A stretch of 64,000 nt of DNA from Vanrija pseudolonga. Lineage: Eukaryota; Basidiomycota; Tremellomycetes; Trichosporonales; Trichosporonaceae. The position numbers and the translations under genes were made by a program. Within the stretch, counting starts at the first letter, position 1, and each line of letters starts with the position of its first letter. The notes beneath the pieces are model-generated. The model did no database searches, was not told the origin of the DNA, and worked only from the letters and a program-made list of their open reading frames with translations. The stretch spans positions 1-64,000 of the forward strand of contig NC_085855.1 of assembly GCF_020906515.1 (NCBI RefSeq), in the 5' to 3' direction. Of this stretch, positions 40,587-49,710 are shown in pieces.

Positions 40587-41771
40587 CTACCAGTACTTCT
40601 CAGGCGGCCTGCACGCGTCACACGTGCACTGGGCGTACTTGACAGGCTCAAAGTCACGGCAGGTGAGCCCAGCGCCGAGCCACGCCGAGTGCTCCGCGGC
40701 GTACGCCCGCTCGCCGACGCTACGTCGATACTCCTCTGTCGTAAACACTCGGAGGCGGGCGTCGAGCTCATCGCCGGCGGTGTCTACCCGTTCAGGCCAC
40801 CGTTCCACGACCCCGAGACGGACAGCCTCGCGCAGTCGCTTCGCCGGCGAGTCCCCACTCTCAACTCGCTTGGTCACCTCAAACTCCTCGGTTCCCTCAT
40901 CGCCCACCCCTACAATGGTCCAGCGCAGGTCAGAGTGAAGCGCAATCACATCTGCCAGCCCGTCCAGCAACCCTTGCCCGCCGTCATCCTTGATCCCGGT
41001 CCAGTCGAGGTGCACTGTGACTTGCTCGAGGCTGGTCCGCCCAGACTTGGCGAGGAGGATACGCACCAGGTGCGGGTCGGGCGGCTCAAACTCGCACCCC
41101 ATCAGCCTGGCGTTGAGGTCGGCAGCGAGGCGTTCGTGCGCAAAGCTCAGATGGGCCACGAGGGCTCGCGTGTCGGGGCACAGACGCTGTCCCCACACGG
41201 CGTACCGGTGCTCGTGGTATCCATGGTACGGGTTGCCCCAGAGCGTCGCGTTCGGCGTCGCGAGCCAGGTGTGTGCTGGCCCTCGGCAAGGCACCGCAGC
41301 GAGCGCGCGGACCAGGGCGCGGTCGGTGGGGTGCGGGAGAGGGAGCCCGTCCCACATCGGATTGTCGATGGCGTACGTGTCCACGAGGGTAGTGTGGGCA
41401 GCGATCAGTCGTATCGTCTCGGCACGGGCCGAGGCCCAATTGAGCCCCGGGACGCGGAGGAGCCGGCCGTGGTGCTGTCGCCGGTATATCCCCTGCACGC
41501 GTGCCCGCTCGCGCTTATCCAGCTGTGCGCGTGTCACCCATGGCGGGACGTCGTCGTTGGGCAAGAACCCCCGGCCGTCGTCGGCCGCTGCTTGGTCATC
41601 GTCTGTCGCGTCTTCTCTGTCCAAGGCGACGAGGATGTGCGCGCAAAGCACGGCATCGACCAGGTCCTTCGTCGCTCGTGAGAGCAGTCGGACGTGGTGC
41701 GCGCCGTCCAGCGCTGCGTCGCACAGCACACGCTCCACGATGTGCGGGTAATGTAGGGCTGGGATGGTCAT
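40587..41771 (-). CDS. F-box-like protein, family A member 5
   Basis: Single-exon, 394 residues from MTIPALHYPHIVERVLCDAA at 41771; upstream in-frame ATGs exist (for example 41825) but would crowd the divergent sirtuin start. F-box-like segment VRLLSRATKDLVDAVLCAHI, signature LLRVPGLNWASARAETIRLI, block LLDGLADVIALHSDLRWTIV and C-terminal VFTTEEYRRSVGERAYAAEH. It uniquely ends with a Cys-containing tail, CRDFEPVKYAQCTCDACRPP, whose CxCxxC could bind metal; this is a guess. Divergent from the sirtuin with only 115 bases between starts. Confidence 0.75.
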   Translation of the reverse strand: MTIPALHYPHIVERVLCDAALDGAHHVRLLSRATKDLVDAVLCAHILVALDREDATDDDQAAADDGRGFLPNDDVPPWVTRAQLDKRERARVQGIYRRQHHGRLLRVPGLNWASARAETIRLIAAHTTLVDTYAIDNPMWDGLPLPHPTDRALVRALAAVPCRGPAHTWLATPNATLWGNPYHGYHEHRYAVWGQRLCPDTRALVAHLSFAHERLAADLNARLMGCEFEPPDPHLVRILLAKSGRTSLEQVTVHLDWTGIKDDGGQGLLDGLADVIALHSDLRWTIVGVGDEGTEEFEVTKRVESGDSPAKRLREAVRLGVVERWPERVDTAGDELDARLRVFTTEEYRRSVGERAYAAEHSAWLGAGLTCRDFEPVKYAQCTCDACRPPEKYW

Positions 41772-41886
41772 GCGCGGTGATGAGTAAAAAGTCGAGACGA
41801 GAGATGCCATCGCGATCTCGGGCATCACGTCATGACCAACAACCGGAGATAACCGAGCCAACGCCGTTGCCATTGCTCGACCACCC

Positions 41887-42780
41887 ATGACCGACATTGC
41901 AGCCTTCCACACCCTCCTGCGCGGCAGCCCGCGCATCCTCGCCATCGTCGGCGCGGGGCTGTCGGCGTCGTCTGGCCTGCCGACGTTTCGCGGTGCAGGC
42001 GGCCTGTGGAGGAACTACGAGTCGACGAGCCTCGCGACGCCTGGCGCGTTCGCGCGCGACCCCGCCCTCGTGTGGCTCTTCTACGCCTGGCGGCGGCACA
42101 TGTGTCTCCAGGTCGACCCGAACGCGGGGCATACGGCGCTCGCGGCGCTGGCCAAGGCGCGCGGCGGCGACTTTCTCTGCCTGACGCAGAATGTGGACAG
42201 TGAGTGTTGCTGAAAGGCCGAGCTCTGAGCCCACGCAGACCTGCACGAACGTGCCGGGCATCCCACCGACAGGCTGCGACACCTCCACGGGCGGCTATTC
42301 GACGTCAAGTGCAGCAGGTGCAAGAAGACAGAGTACAACACCGACGACCCGCTCGTGCCCGCGCTCGCCCCGGCGTCGGCAGACTTTGCTGACGGCGAGA
42401 ACCCGCTGCTCGACCCCAGCCGGCCCGTGCCCAAAATCGCGACGTCTGAACTGCCCCATTGCTCCGCCTGCGGCGGCATCCAGCGCCCCGGCGTGGTCTG
42501 GTTCGGTGAGAACCTCGACTCGCGCATGCTGCGCGAAGTCGACGCGTGGATCGACGCCAAGCCGGTAGACATTGTCCTTGTGATTGGGACCAGCTCGGTC
42601 GTCTACCCGGCGGCCGGGTACGCTGATCGCGCTCGAACGAAACACACCAAAGTGGTGACTGTCAACCTCGACCCCGAGACGGAGGCTGCCGAGCCAGGCG
42701 ACCTCGTCTACGTTGGCGACGCCGCACAGCTGCTACCTGAGCTGCTGGCCCCACTGCTCACAACCTCATCGTCATTGTAA
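41887..42780 (+). CDS. Class III sirtuin (SIRT5-type NAD-dependent deacylase)
   Basis: Removes acyl groups, probably succinyl, malonyl or glutaryl, from lysines using NAD+. Two exons (41887-42199, 42239-42780; 39-nt intron) give 284 residues. VGAGLSASSGLPTFRGAGG (21-39) is the NAD loop. LATPGAF...VWLFYAWRR holds Tyr66 and Arg69 at the spacing of the SIRT5 Tyr-x-x-Arg pair that reads negatively charged acyl groups. TQNVDNLHERAG is completed by the splice, and RHLHG carries the catalytic His121. Zinc pairs are CSRC (129-132) and CSAC near 196. No mitochondrial presequence is evident. Its stop lies 34 bases from that of the convergent acyl-CoA ligase-like gene. Confidence 0.92.
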
Positions 42781-42814
42781 CCTTGACACGCAAGAAACTT
42801 TCATTACAACCAGT

Positions 42815-45081
42815 CTACAGCCTTGCCTTGGGGTCGCCAAGCGGCTTGCCACCCTGGCGCTTCCACTGCTCGCCAACAATGTCCTTGACCTCGTTCTTGA
42901 GGACCTTGCCATTGGCGTTGGTGGCTGGGGGCGAGTCAGCGGGGGTGTCACCACTCTTCCGGCCCTGTACTCACGAAGCCCGTCCTTGAAGATGACGCAG
43001 ACGACAGGGCGCGCAGGACGACGCAAACGCTTGTCCGCCTCGGCGATGATACTCTCCGGGGTGGCTGTCGCGTTCGGCGCGAGACTCACGCCCAGGCCGA
43101 CGCGCTCGCCGAGAACCGGGTCGGGCACAGCCACGGCCGCGACACCGGCAATGCGCGAGTCCTGCGCGACGGCGTTCTCGACCTCGGCCGAGGCAATGTT
43201 CTCGCCGCCACGGATGATCATGTCCTTGGCTGGACGTCAGTTGTGTCGGAGAGGGATGACTCACCGCGATCACGGAGGTACAGGATGCCCTCTTGGTTGA
43301 TGTACGCCACGTCGCCGGTGTCGAACCAGCCGTCCGAGGTGAAGCTCTCCTTGTTCGCCTCTGCGGCCTGTCAGCTGTGGCCGACCCTGCGCCGACGCAC
43401 TCGGATTGTCCAGGTACTCCTTCATGATACAGCCGCCGCGGACCTGCAGGATACCGAGCTTGGTGTTGGGCAGGGGCTGGCGGGTCGCCATGTCGACAAT
43501 GCGCAGGTCGCCAATGGGAATGGCGTGGCCGACAGCCTCGGGCTAGACAAGCGTTAGCAAACGGCACCACCGCTGTCAACCCACCCTGGTGATGTAATCT
43601 TGCCCCCCAATGGCGATGAACAAGCCAGAGCACTCGGTCATGCCCCAACCGTGCGAGCTGGTCATCGTCAGCAGAGCTAATCGTACCACACATACACAAA
43701 TGCCGCTGGGAAACGCTCGCTGACGTCGGCAGCGAGGCGCTTGGGAGGCGCGGCGCCACCGTACGTCATGCCGTCCATCTCGTAGTCGTCGGGAAGCAAG
43801 CCCGACTGCAGAATGGCCGTCGTGATGCTCGGCACACCAGTGATGACGCGGACATTGTACTTGATCATGAGCTTGACGGCGTCGGGCACGCTCCATCGGC
43901 GCATGAAGATCATCTTGGAGCCCGTGACGAACATGCGGATCATGATAGCCAGCAGGCCAGTCACATGGAACAGGGGCACGGGCATGAGGACGTTTGGTGC
44001 CTCGGCCGGCGGCTCGTGGACGGCGGGCAGAGCCATCTCGAACGGCACGCCCATGCGCATCGCGGTGCGGAGAGCAGCTTTGGGAGTCAGCGGGGACTGC
44101 AGCGGTCGGCGACTTACGGATCGACGCCGTCAGCACATGCTGCATGCCCTGGCGCTGGGTGATGAGCACGCCCTTGGGGAGCGACGTAGTGCTGCGCGTG
44201 TCAGCCGAGCCAGCAGCCACAACCGGCGCTTACCCCGAGGTGAAGAGCACGAGCGCGTCGCTCTCGGGAGTGACGCTGAAGCCCTTCCTGCTCTTGACGG
44301 CCTCGACGGTCGCAGGCAGGGGCGAGATGCTGCTCAGGTCCTGCTCTGTCAGCTTGGCCTGCCCGTCTCACCTCAACCTACCTTCACATAGACCTGCGCC
44401 TTCTCAGACAGGTGCTTGCCGCTGTTCCAGGACCAGATGGACCCGATGCCGCGGCGCGCCAGCTCCTCGGCGACCGGGGCGAGCACGTTGGCGTCCTCGC
44501 CGTCGACGAGGATGATCTTGGGGCGGGTGAGGCTGAGACAGTGGACCTGGACCTCCTGGGTACTGGTGGTGTGTCAGCCACGCCCGTGACCGTTGCCCAC
44601 GCGAACCTACAGTGTCGAGTTGAGACACACTGGCACCGCGGCGATCAAGTGGGCCGCGACAAACGACGTGATCCACCCGCTCGAGTTCTGCCCGCCGATA
44701 GCGACGCGGTCGCCAGCGCCGACGCCCTGCTCGCGGAGCCACGCGGCGAGCTTGTACGCGTGGGCCAGGAGCTCGCCGTAGGTCACGTCCCGGCGATCAT
44801 CGTACGCCGCTGGCTCGGGGACGGGCTCGTTGATGATGACCCTGTCCGCCCAGTGCTGGAGGCGGCCCTCGAGAAAGTTGCGGAAGTTGAGGGGTGCCTT
44901 GGGGTGCGCGTCAGCGGTTGTCGACGTCGTCGCCGTCGTCGTCGACACTGCTTACATGCTTCCACACGCGCACCGGGCCATGGCCCAGGTCCATCGACAC
45001 CATCTCAAACGGCCCGCCCTTGACCGTTATTTGCGCGTCAACAGTCTCAAAGGAGGGCTTTCCGTCGTCTGCGTCTGACAT
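42815..45081 (-). CDS. Acyl-CoA / 4-coumarate-CoA ligase-like AMP-forming enzyme
   Basis: Adenylate-forming ligase making acyl-CoA from a carboxylic acid, ATP and CoA. A multi-exon gene (about ten short introns), starting MSDADDGKPSFETVDAQITV at 45081. Order of motifs: EGRLQHWADRVIINEPVPEP and DRVAIGGQNSSGW; the AMP loop TSGTTSLPKGVLIT, rebuilt across an intron with Ser at the position of the usual Gly; MPVPLFHVTGLLAIM; SSHGWGMTECSG; GWFDTGDVAYINQEG; AKDMIIRGGENIASAEVE; and the catalytic-Lys motif NANGKVLKNEV. About 580 residues. No peroxisomal SKL end is visible (the end reads GDPKARL; ARL is a weak PTS1 variant). Substrate unknown. Tail-to-tail with the sirtuin. Confidence 0.9.
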
Positions 45082-45760
45082 TGTGGTGGCTGAGGATGTT
45101 GTTCTGTCAAGAAGGCGTGTGCATTCCAACATCCAGCACGTGTGCATTCCAACATCCAGCATCCATCATCCCCCAGGATATGTATGTGCACTGCTGGACA
45201 GAAGCATCCCCGGCTACTCGGCTGCCCCACTCCATACGTAGCGGCGTTTACGGTCATGGCCGAGGATCGGGCACATGACCCCCGCCCGCGGCCCCGCCAA
45301 CAACAAAGACACATGCCACTACTCATTATCCGCCTCCAACGGCATGCCGAACGCCGCATCTCGTCGGGCCCCGCGCGAAACCTGGCTGTTATCGCTGCGG
45401 GGACCAAGCAAAGAGGGGACAACCAACTCGGCCTCGAGCATGTGATTCATGACCACCGCGACGCGACTAGCACTTGGCACCATGGGCATGACTGGTCGTG
45501 TTCGCGTCATTCGGCGAGGTACATATCCGGAGGGCTCGAAACTCATGCATCCGTTGACATGTCTTCAGTCTGTGGCCGCTGCTTACTGCAACCGCGGCTT
45601 TCTCGACCTCCCGCGCAGCTTGAACAACTCCCATCGGTCATCCCGAGGGGCGAGGTGACGTCGCCAGCACAGAGAACATGGCCATCCGACGCCGATGCAC
45701 TGCACCGGCTCCTGGAATTCTACATCAAGCTCATGCGCCGCTATCTGAGGAGGTACCCCC
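45082..45760. other. Spacer upstream of the ligase gene
   Basis: Promoter of the ligase gene and 3' flank of family A member 6. It contains the 23-bp direct repeat at 45117-45162. No gene seen. Confidence 0.5.
45117..45162. repeat. 23-bp direct repeat, two copies, in the ligase promoter
   Basis: Two adjacent 23-bp units (GTGTGCATTCCAACATCCAG plus three bases) differ only at the last base. They lie 36-81 bases upstream of the ligase ATG. This could be a tandem-duplicated regulatory sequence or a simple slippage product. Confidence 0.8.
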
Positions 45761-47056
45761 CTATATACCCCATGGAAACGCAACGCGCTCGAGTTCATAC
45801 TGCCGCTCGCCCACCTCGCGGCGATAGTCCTTGGTCGACACAATCCTGACGCGATTGATTGCGTCGTCGAGGTCGTCGCCGCTAAAGCTCACCACGCGGT
45901 CAGGTATGCCTCTCATGGCCCTTGGGGCTGCGTCGCGGATGGCCTGCCGGAGACGGTCTGGTGACGACATGCCCCTGTTGGGGCCGTACTTGCCAATCGT
46001 GGTGGCCGCGAGCTCGTTCTTGCTCAGCCCGACGACGGTCCACTCGAGGTCGAGACGACTGGCGATGCTCTCCACCAGCCCATCCCACATGCCTTCCTGC
46101 GCCTCTTCATCCGTCGCCCTGCGCTTGCGTCCCTCCACTCGGTGACGGAACTGGACATGCACAACAACCTTGCGCAGGCTGTACGACATGGGCGGGAACA
46201 AGATGCGTCCTTCACGCCGCGGCCGGTTCGCCCAGAGTCGGAGGTGCACATTGACGACCAGCGTTTCGACGCAGGGTGCGATGACACGGCATGAGTGCTG
46301 CGAGGGATTCGGCAGGACGCGGCCATTGAGGCCGGAATCGTCAAACACCATAGCTGTGCGCGGGAAGAAGAGGTTGTGGCCAATGTACCCGCGCGCCACG
46401 TCAACGCCCGACAGGGCAGTGTACAGGCGCCGGTCCCTCATGTACGGACGGCACGGGTCCGCGTTCAGGTCGTCAATGGCGACAATCTTGGTGTGGAGGC
46501 GTATCAGGCGGATACACTCGGCCTGCTCTGCGGGGGTCACGCCGCGGCCCCATTTGAGACCGGGGATCCTGTGGTGCCGTCGGGGGCGCTTTGGCCAGGG
46601 GCTGCTGGTGCCGATGACCTTGGTCGGATCAACGATGTAGTCGACCATGGTGCGAGCAGAGTGGACAGGGTACGGGTAGCCGGCAGCCAACGGTGAAACA
46701 ATTGGCGACTCGCCGAGCAGCAACTCTGTGGCTGGGTTGGCAAAGTTTGGCTCGTCTGAGAGCGAGCGGCCACCAAGGTGCGCCGTGTGCATCGCCAGGC
46801 TGATGTGGTAACACAGCACAGAGTCGACAACGTGCTTTGCCCTACGGCAGACGAGGCGCAGAGTCGAGGGGTCGTGTGCAGTAGCGAACTGGAACACTCG
46901 GTCGACGATGTGCGGGACGAAGGCGCCTTGGATCGGTGAGCAGGTGGCCCTTGTACGCGTATGCTTGGGATTCCATCGTAGCGGTCCGTGTGCGTAGCTA
47001 GGCGTGGTACTGGGCCCAGTTGCGACGTCGTTTTCGTCTTGCAGTTTGCGATTCAT
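45761..47056 (-). CDS. F-box-like protein, family A member 6
   Basis: Single-exon, 431 residues, starting MNRKLQDENDVATGPSTTPS. F-box-like FVPHIVDRVFQFATAHDPST and LRLVCRRAKHVVDSVLCYHI are followed by the signature HRIPGLKWGRGVTPAEQAEC. RDRRLYTALSGVDVARGYIG, MWDGLVESIASRLDLEWTVV and the end motif IVSTKDYRREVGERQYELER follow. It is the most complete set of family blocks and could serve as the family query. It lies between the ligase gene and the three family B genes, all on the same strand. Confidence 0.76.
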   Translation of the reverse strand: MNRKLQDENDVATGPSTTPSYAHGPLRWNPKHTRTRATCSPIQGAFVPHIVDRVFQFATAHDPSTLRLVCRRAKHVVDSVLCYHISLAMHTAHLGGRSLSDEPNFANPATELLLGESPIVSPLAAGYPYPVHSARTMVDYIVDPTKVIGTSSPWPKRPRRHHRIPGLKWGRGVTPAEQAECIRLIRLHTKIVAIDDLNADPCRPYMRDRRLYTALSGVDVARGYIGHNLFFPRTAMVFDDSGLNGRVLPNPSQHSCRVIAPCVETLVVNVHLRLWANRPRREGRILFPPMSYSLRKVVVHVQFRHRVEGRKRRATDEEAQEGMWDGLVESIASRLDLEWTVVGLSKNELAATTIGKYGPNRGMSSPDRLRQAIRDAAPRAMRGIPDRVVSFSGDDLDDAINRVRIVSTKDYRREVGERQYELERVAFPWGI

Positions 47057-47252
47057 GAGGAATGGTCGAGTGGCAACAGCGGGATCGGCGCACTCTTAGG
47101 TGTTGTTTCCCACAAACCGTGCCTTGTTGCCGGTGATGTTAAGCCCCGAGGATCTCGGGTCAGCAGCAATCTTGGCGGTGGCGGCAGGGAGCTCGCTTTG
47201 GACGCAACTGGGCACAGTAGATGCATGCCAGTAAGGCACATGTGGATCACCA

Positions 47253-49523
47253 TCAGTACCAATCGTTCACATACTCTGCGTCCGGGTCAAAGGTTTCACC
47301 GTCGTCATCGTCGAAGAAGTCGCCCTCGTCGTCGTAGAACGGCTCGCCGTCACCCCACTCGTCCTCGGGGTCAAAGTCGTCAAAGTCGTCCTCGTACCCC
47401 GAGGCGTAGTCTGTCTCGGCCGCCTCCTCACCCTCGATGATGTACGCCGGGGGTTTACCCTTGAACAGGTCATGGTTGTGGAACGAGATGAGGCGGATGG
47501 CACCTGGGGGTCAGTCAGCTGGTGAAATACACCAGCCACTCACAAGGATAACCCCGGACCGAGTCCGTCCAGCGCCGCTTCCACCAGATCGTCTTTGGAA
47601 AGTCGAGCGTAGCCTCGACCCACCCACAGGTGTCGTATCTTAGCTCCTGGTCCGGCGTGAGGGACACGACCTCGTACAACGCCGACTGGGTCACGAGGTG
47701 TCGAGTGGCGTACGCGCGGCCCAGATCAAACTGTCGTCCAATGCCAAGATACTGGCACATCTCCCACGAAGTCCACGGCGACTCGGGCGATAGGGGCAGT
47801 GCGGGGATGGTACCCAGGTAGAAGAGATAGGTTGTGTCCTCCTGGTCCAGTCAGCATTGCTCGGCCCGCCAGACTACACACGAGTAACAACAACAAATGG
47901 TGACCTTCACCCGCCAAGGCATAGTGGTCGTACCCGTGGCATATTTGAACAGTGCACTCGGCCACAAGGTCGGCCCGCTTGTCTTCGGGCTCAGAGGCCA
48001 CACGGGCAAACAGCGTCCCATAGTCCGGCACGGCGTACAACTTGCCTGCTGTCCCGAATGCCAGAGTCGTGCCCGACAGCAGTATGCTATAGCGTCAGAC
48101 GTATCCCGCCCGCTCCACCACTCACGTTCCTTCCTCGATACGGTAGTCGGGGTCAGGGGCCGTGAGCTCGGCATACTTCTCATTGCCGGGCAGCACAGTG
48201 GGCATCGACATCATCCAGTTGCGCGTGGTGCTGTTGGGTACCGTCTCGGGCAGCGGGTTCCACTTGTGGATCACCTCCATCATGTCCTCGATTTCGTAGC
48301 CGAGGTGCTCGTTCTCCAGTCGGACGTCGAACGCAGGGCCAGTGTTCGGCAACGTCCGCACATCAAGCGTCACGAGGTGCGCCCCTGTGGCACGGGACCA
48401 CACCTGGATCTCTGAGCGGTCGGCGGCAAAGATGTGCGTGTTGTCGAGCAGTGTTGTCTGGAGAGTCAGTAAGGACGTGTGCCAACACCCTCTGCACCCA
48501 CCACCACTCCCTTGCGGAGATACCCTAGCCCTCGTCCCACAAGCCCATGGTCAACGACAGTAACGAGCTTGTCCTTTGTCGTCGACTCGCGGCCCTTCTT
48601 GTCCGCAATCCGTGTCACCGTCGTCTCGCCCTTGTTGCTGTACGCGACGGAGATCCCCAGCGCCCCGTCCTGGTCGTAGTCGACGTGCATGGCGATCAGC
48701 CTGTCCAGTGGGGGGTTAAGGCGCTCCCCCCTGCCGTAGCGCCCCATGGTGAGATCAATCCGGAACGGAAACGAGGCGAGGTACTCGAACCCGTCGGCTA
48801 CCTCCGTTTCTCGCCGCTTCACCCCTGCCAACTCGTCGAGGCTTGTGAAGCGTGCCCGATCCTCAGACGACACCCAGACCTCGACAGCTTGTCGCGAGTT
48901 GACAAACTCTTCAGTATCAGGCCCCTCGGCGCAGCGAAGCATGACGGGACCCAGGCCGATAACCGACGGCCAGCCAAACGCGGCAGAGTCGGGCAGGTCA
49001 TAGTTGGTGTACCCGCCCGACTGGGTGCCGGGGACAGGGCGGAGCTCGTCGTCAAACTCGAACGTCTTGGCTCGAGACGGCTCGGCGAGGTGCGGCGCGT
49101 GAGCCGTGACGCAGAGTGCGCGCCCGTCGTGGGGCGACACCGCGCAAAGCGACAGGTCATCCGACTCGAACACGTGCGGAACCCATCGCGTGTGCCCCCA
49201 GGCATTATCCCACGCAGTGGGCGTATAGCGCGCCTTTTCGTACACCAAGCCTGTGACATGTCAGCTGTTACACGCGGCGACGACGACTTGCCAATCGCGC
49301 GAATGCTCGGTTCGCCCGTGACCGTGAGGTGACGCGTCTGATCAAGCCACAGCTCGCGGTACACTGGGTCAGGCTGCTCCAACTTGACCATCTTTACAAT
49401 CAGCGGAGTAAAGTAGTCGCACCACGAGGTTGACACGGCCACAGCATTGACTAGATCGTCAATCGACATGCACGACGCGATGATGTGCGTCACATCGACG
49501 TCGAGCCCCTTGAATGGCAGCAT
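47253..49523 (-). CDS. F-box/propeller-like protein, family B copy 1
   Basis: Multi-exon; starts MLPFKGLDVDVTHIIASCMS at 49523. F-box-like N-terminus SIDDLVNAVAVSTSWCDYF, then TRWVPHVFESDDLSLCAVSP, LIAMHVDYDQDGALGISVAY and IQVWSRATGAHLVTLD, a WD/propeller-like strand motif. The C-terminal block has GWVEATLDFPKTIWWKRRW, then AIRLISFHNHDLFKGKPPAY. Unlike its paralogs it ends with an Asp/Glu-rich tail of about 55 residues before NDWY. TATAAAGG lies about 70 bases upstream. Exon borders in the middle (48.0-48.5 kb) are approximate. Function unknown; an SCF adaptor role is a hypothesis. Confidence 0.72.
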
Positions 49524-49591
49524 TGGGGTGGGTGTGGAGCAAGTGAGTGAGAGAGACCAACAATGGAAAGATCCGAGACGCGGAGACGCGT

Positions 49592-49599
49592 CCTTTATA
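49592..49599 (-). promoter_or_regulatory. TATA box of family B copy 1
   Basis: The minus strand reads TATAAAGG 69-76 bases upstream of the ATG at 49523, a good TATA match in a suitable position. Confidence 0.55.
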
Positions 49600-49710
49600 T
49601 GGTGTTGAGATACCACGTGACCCAATTGGGGAGAGCTAGAGCGAGCCACAGTCCAGTCCTTGTCATGGGCCGCAGCTCCCATGCATGAGCATCACCAAGT
49701 ACGACATGGA

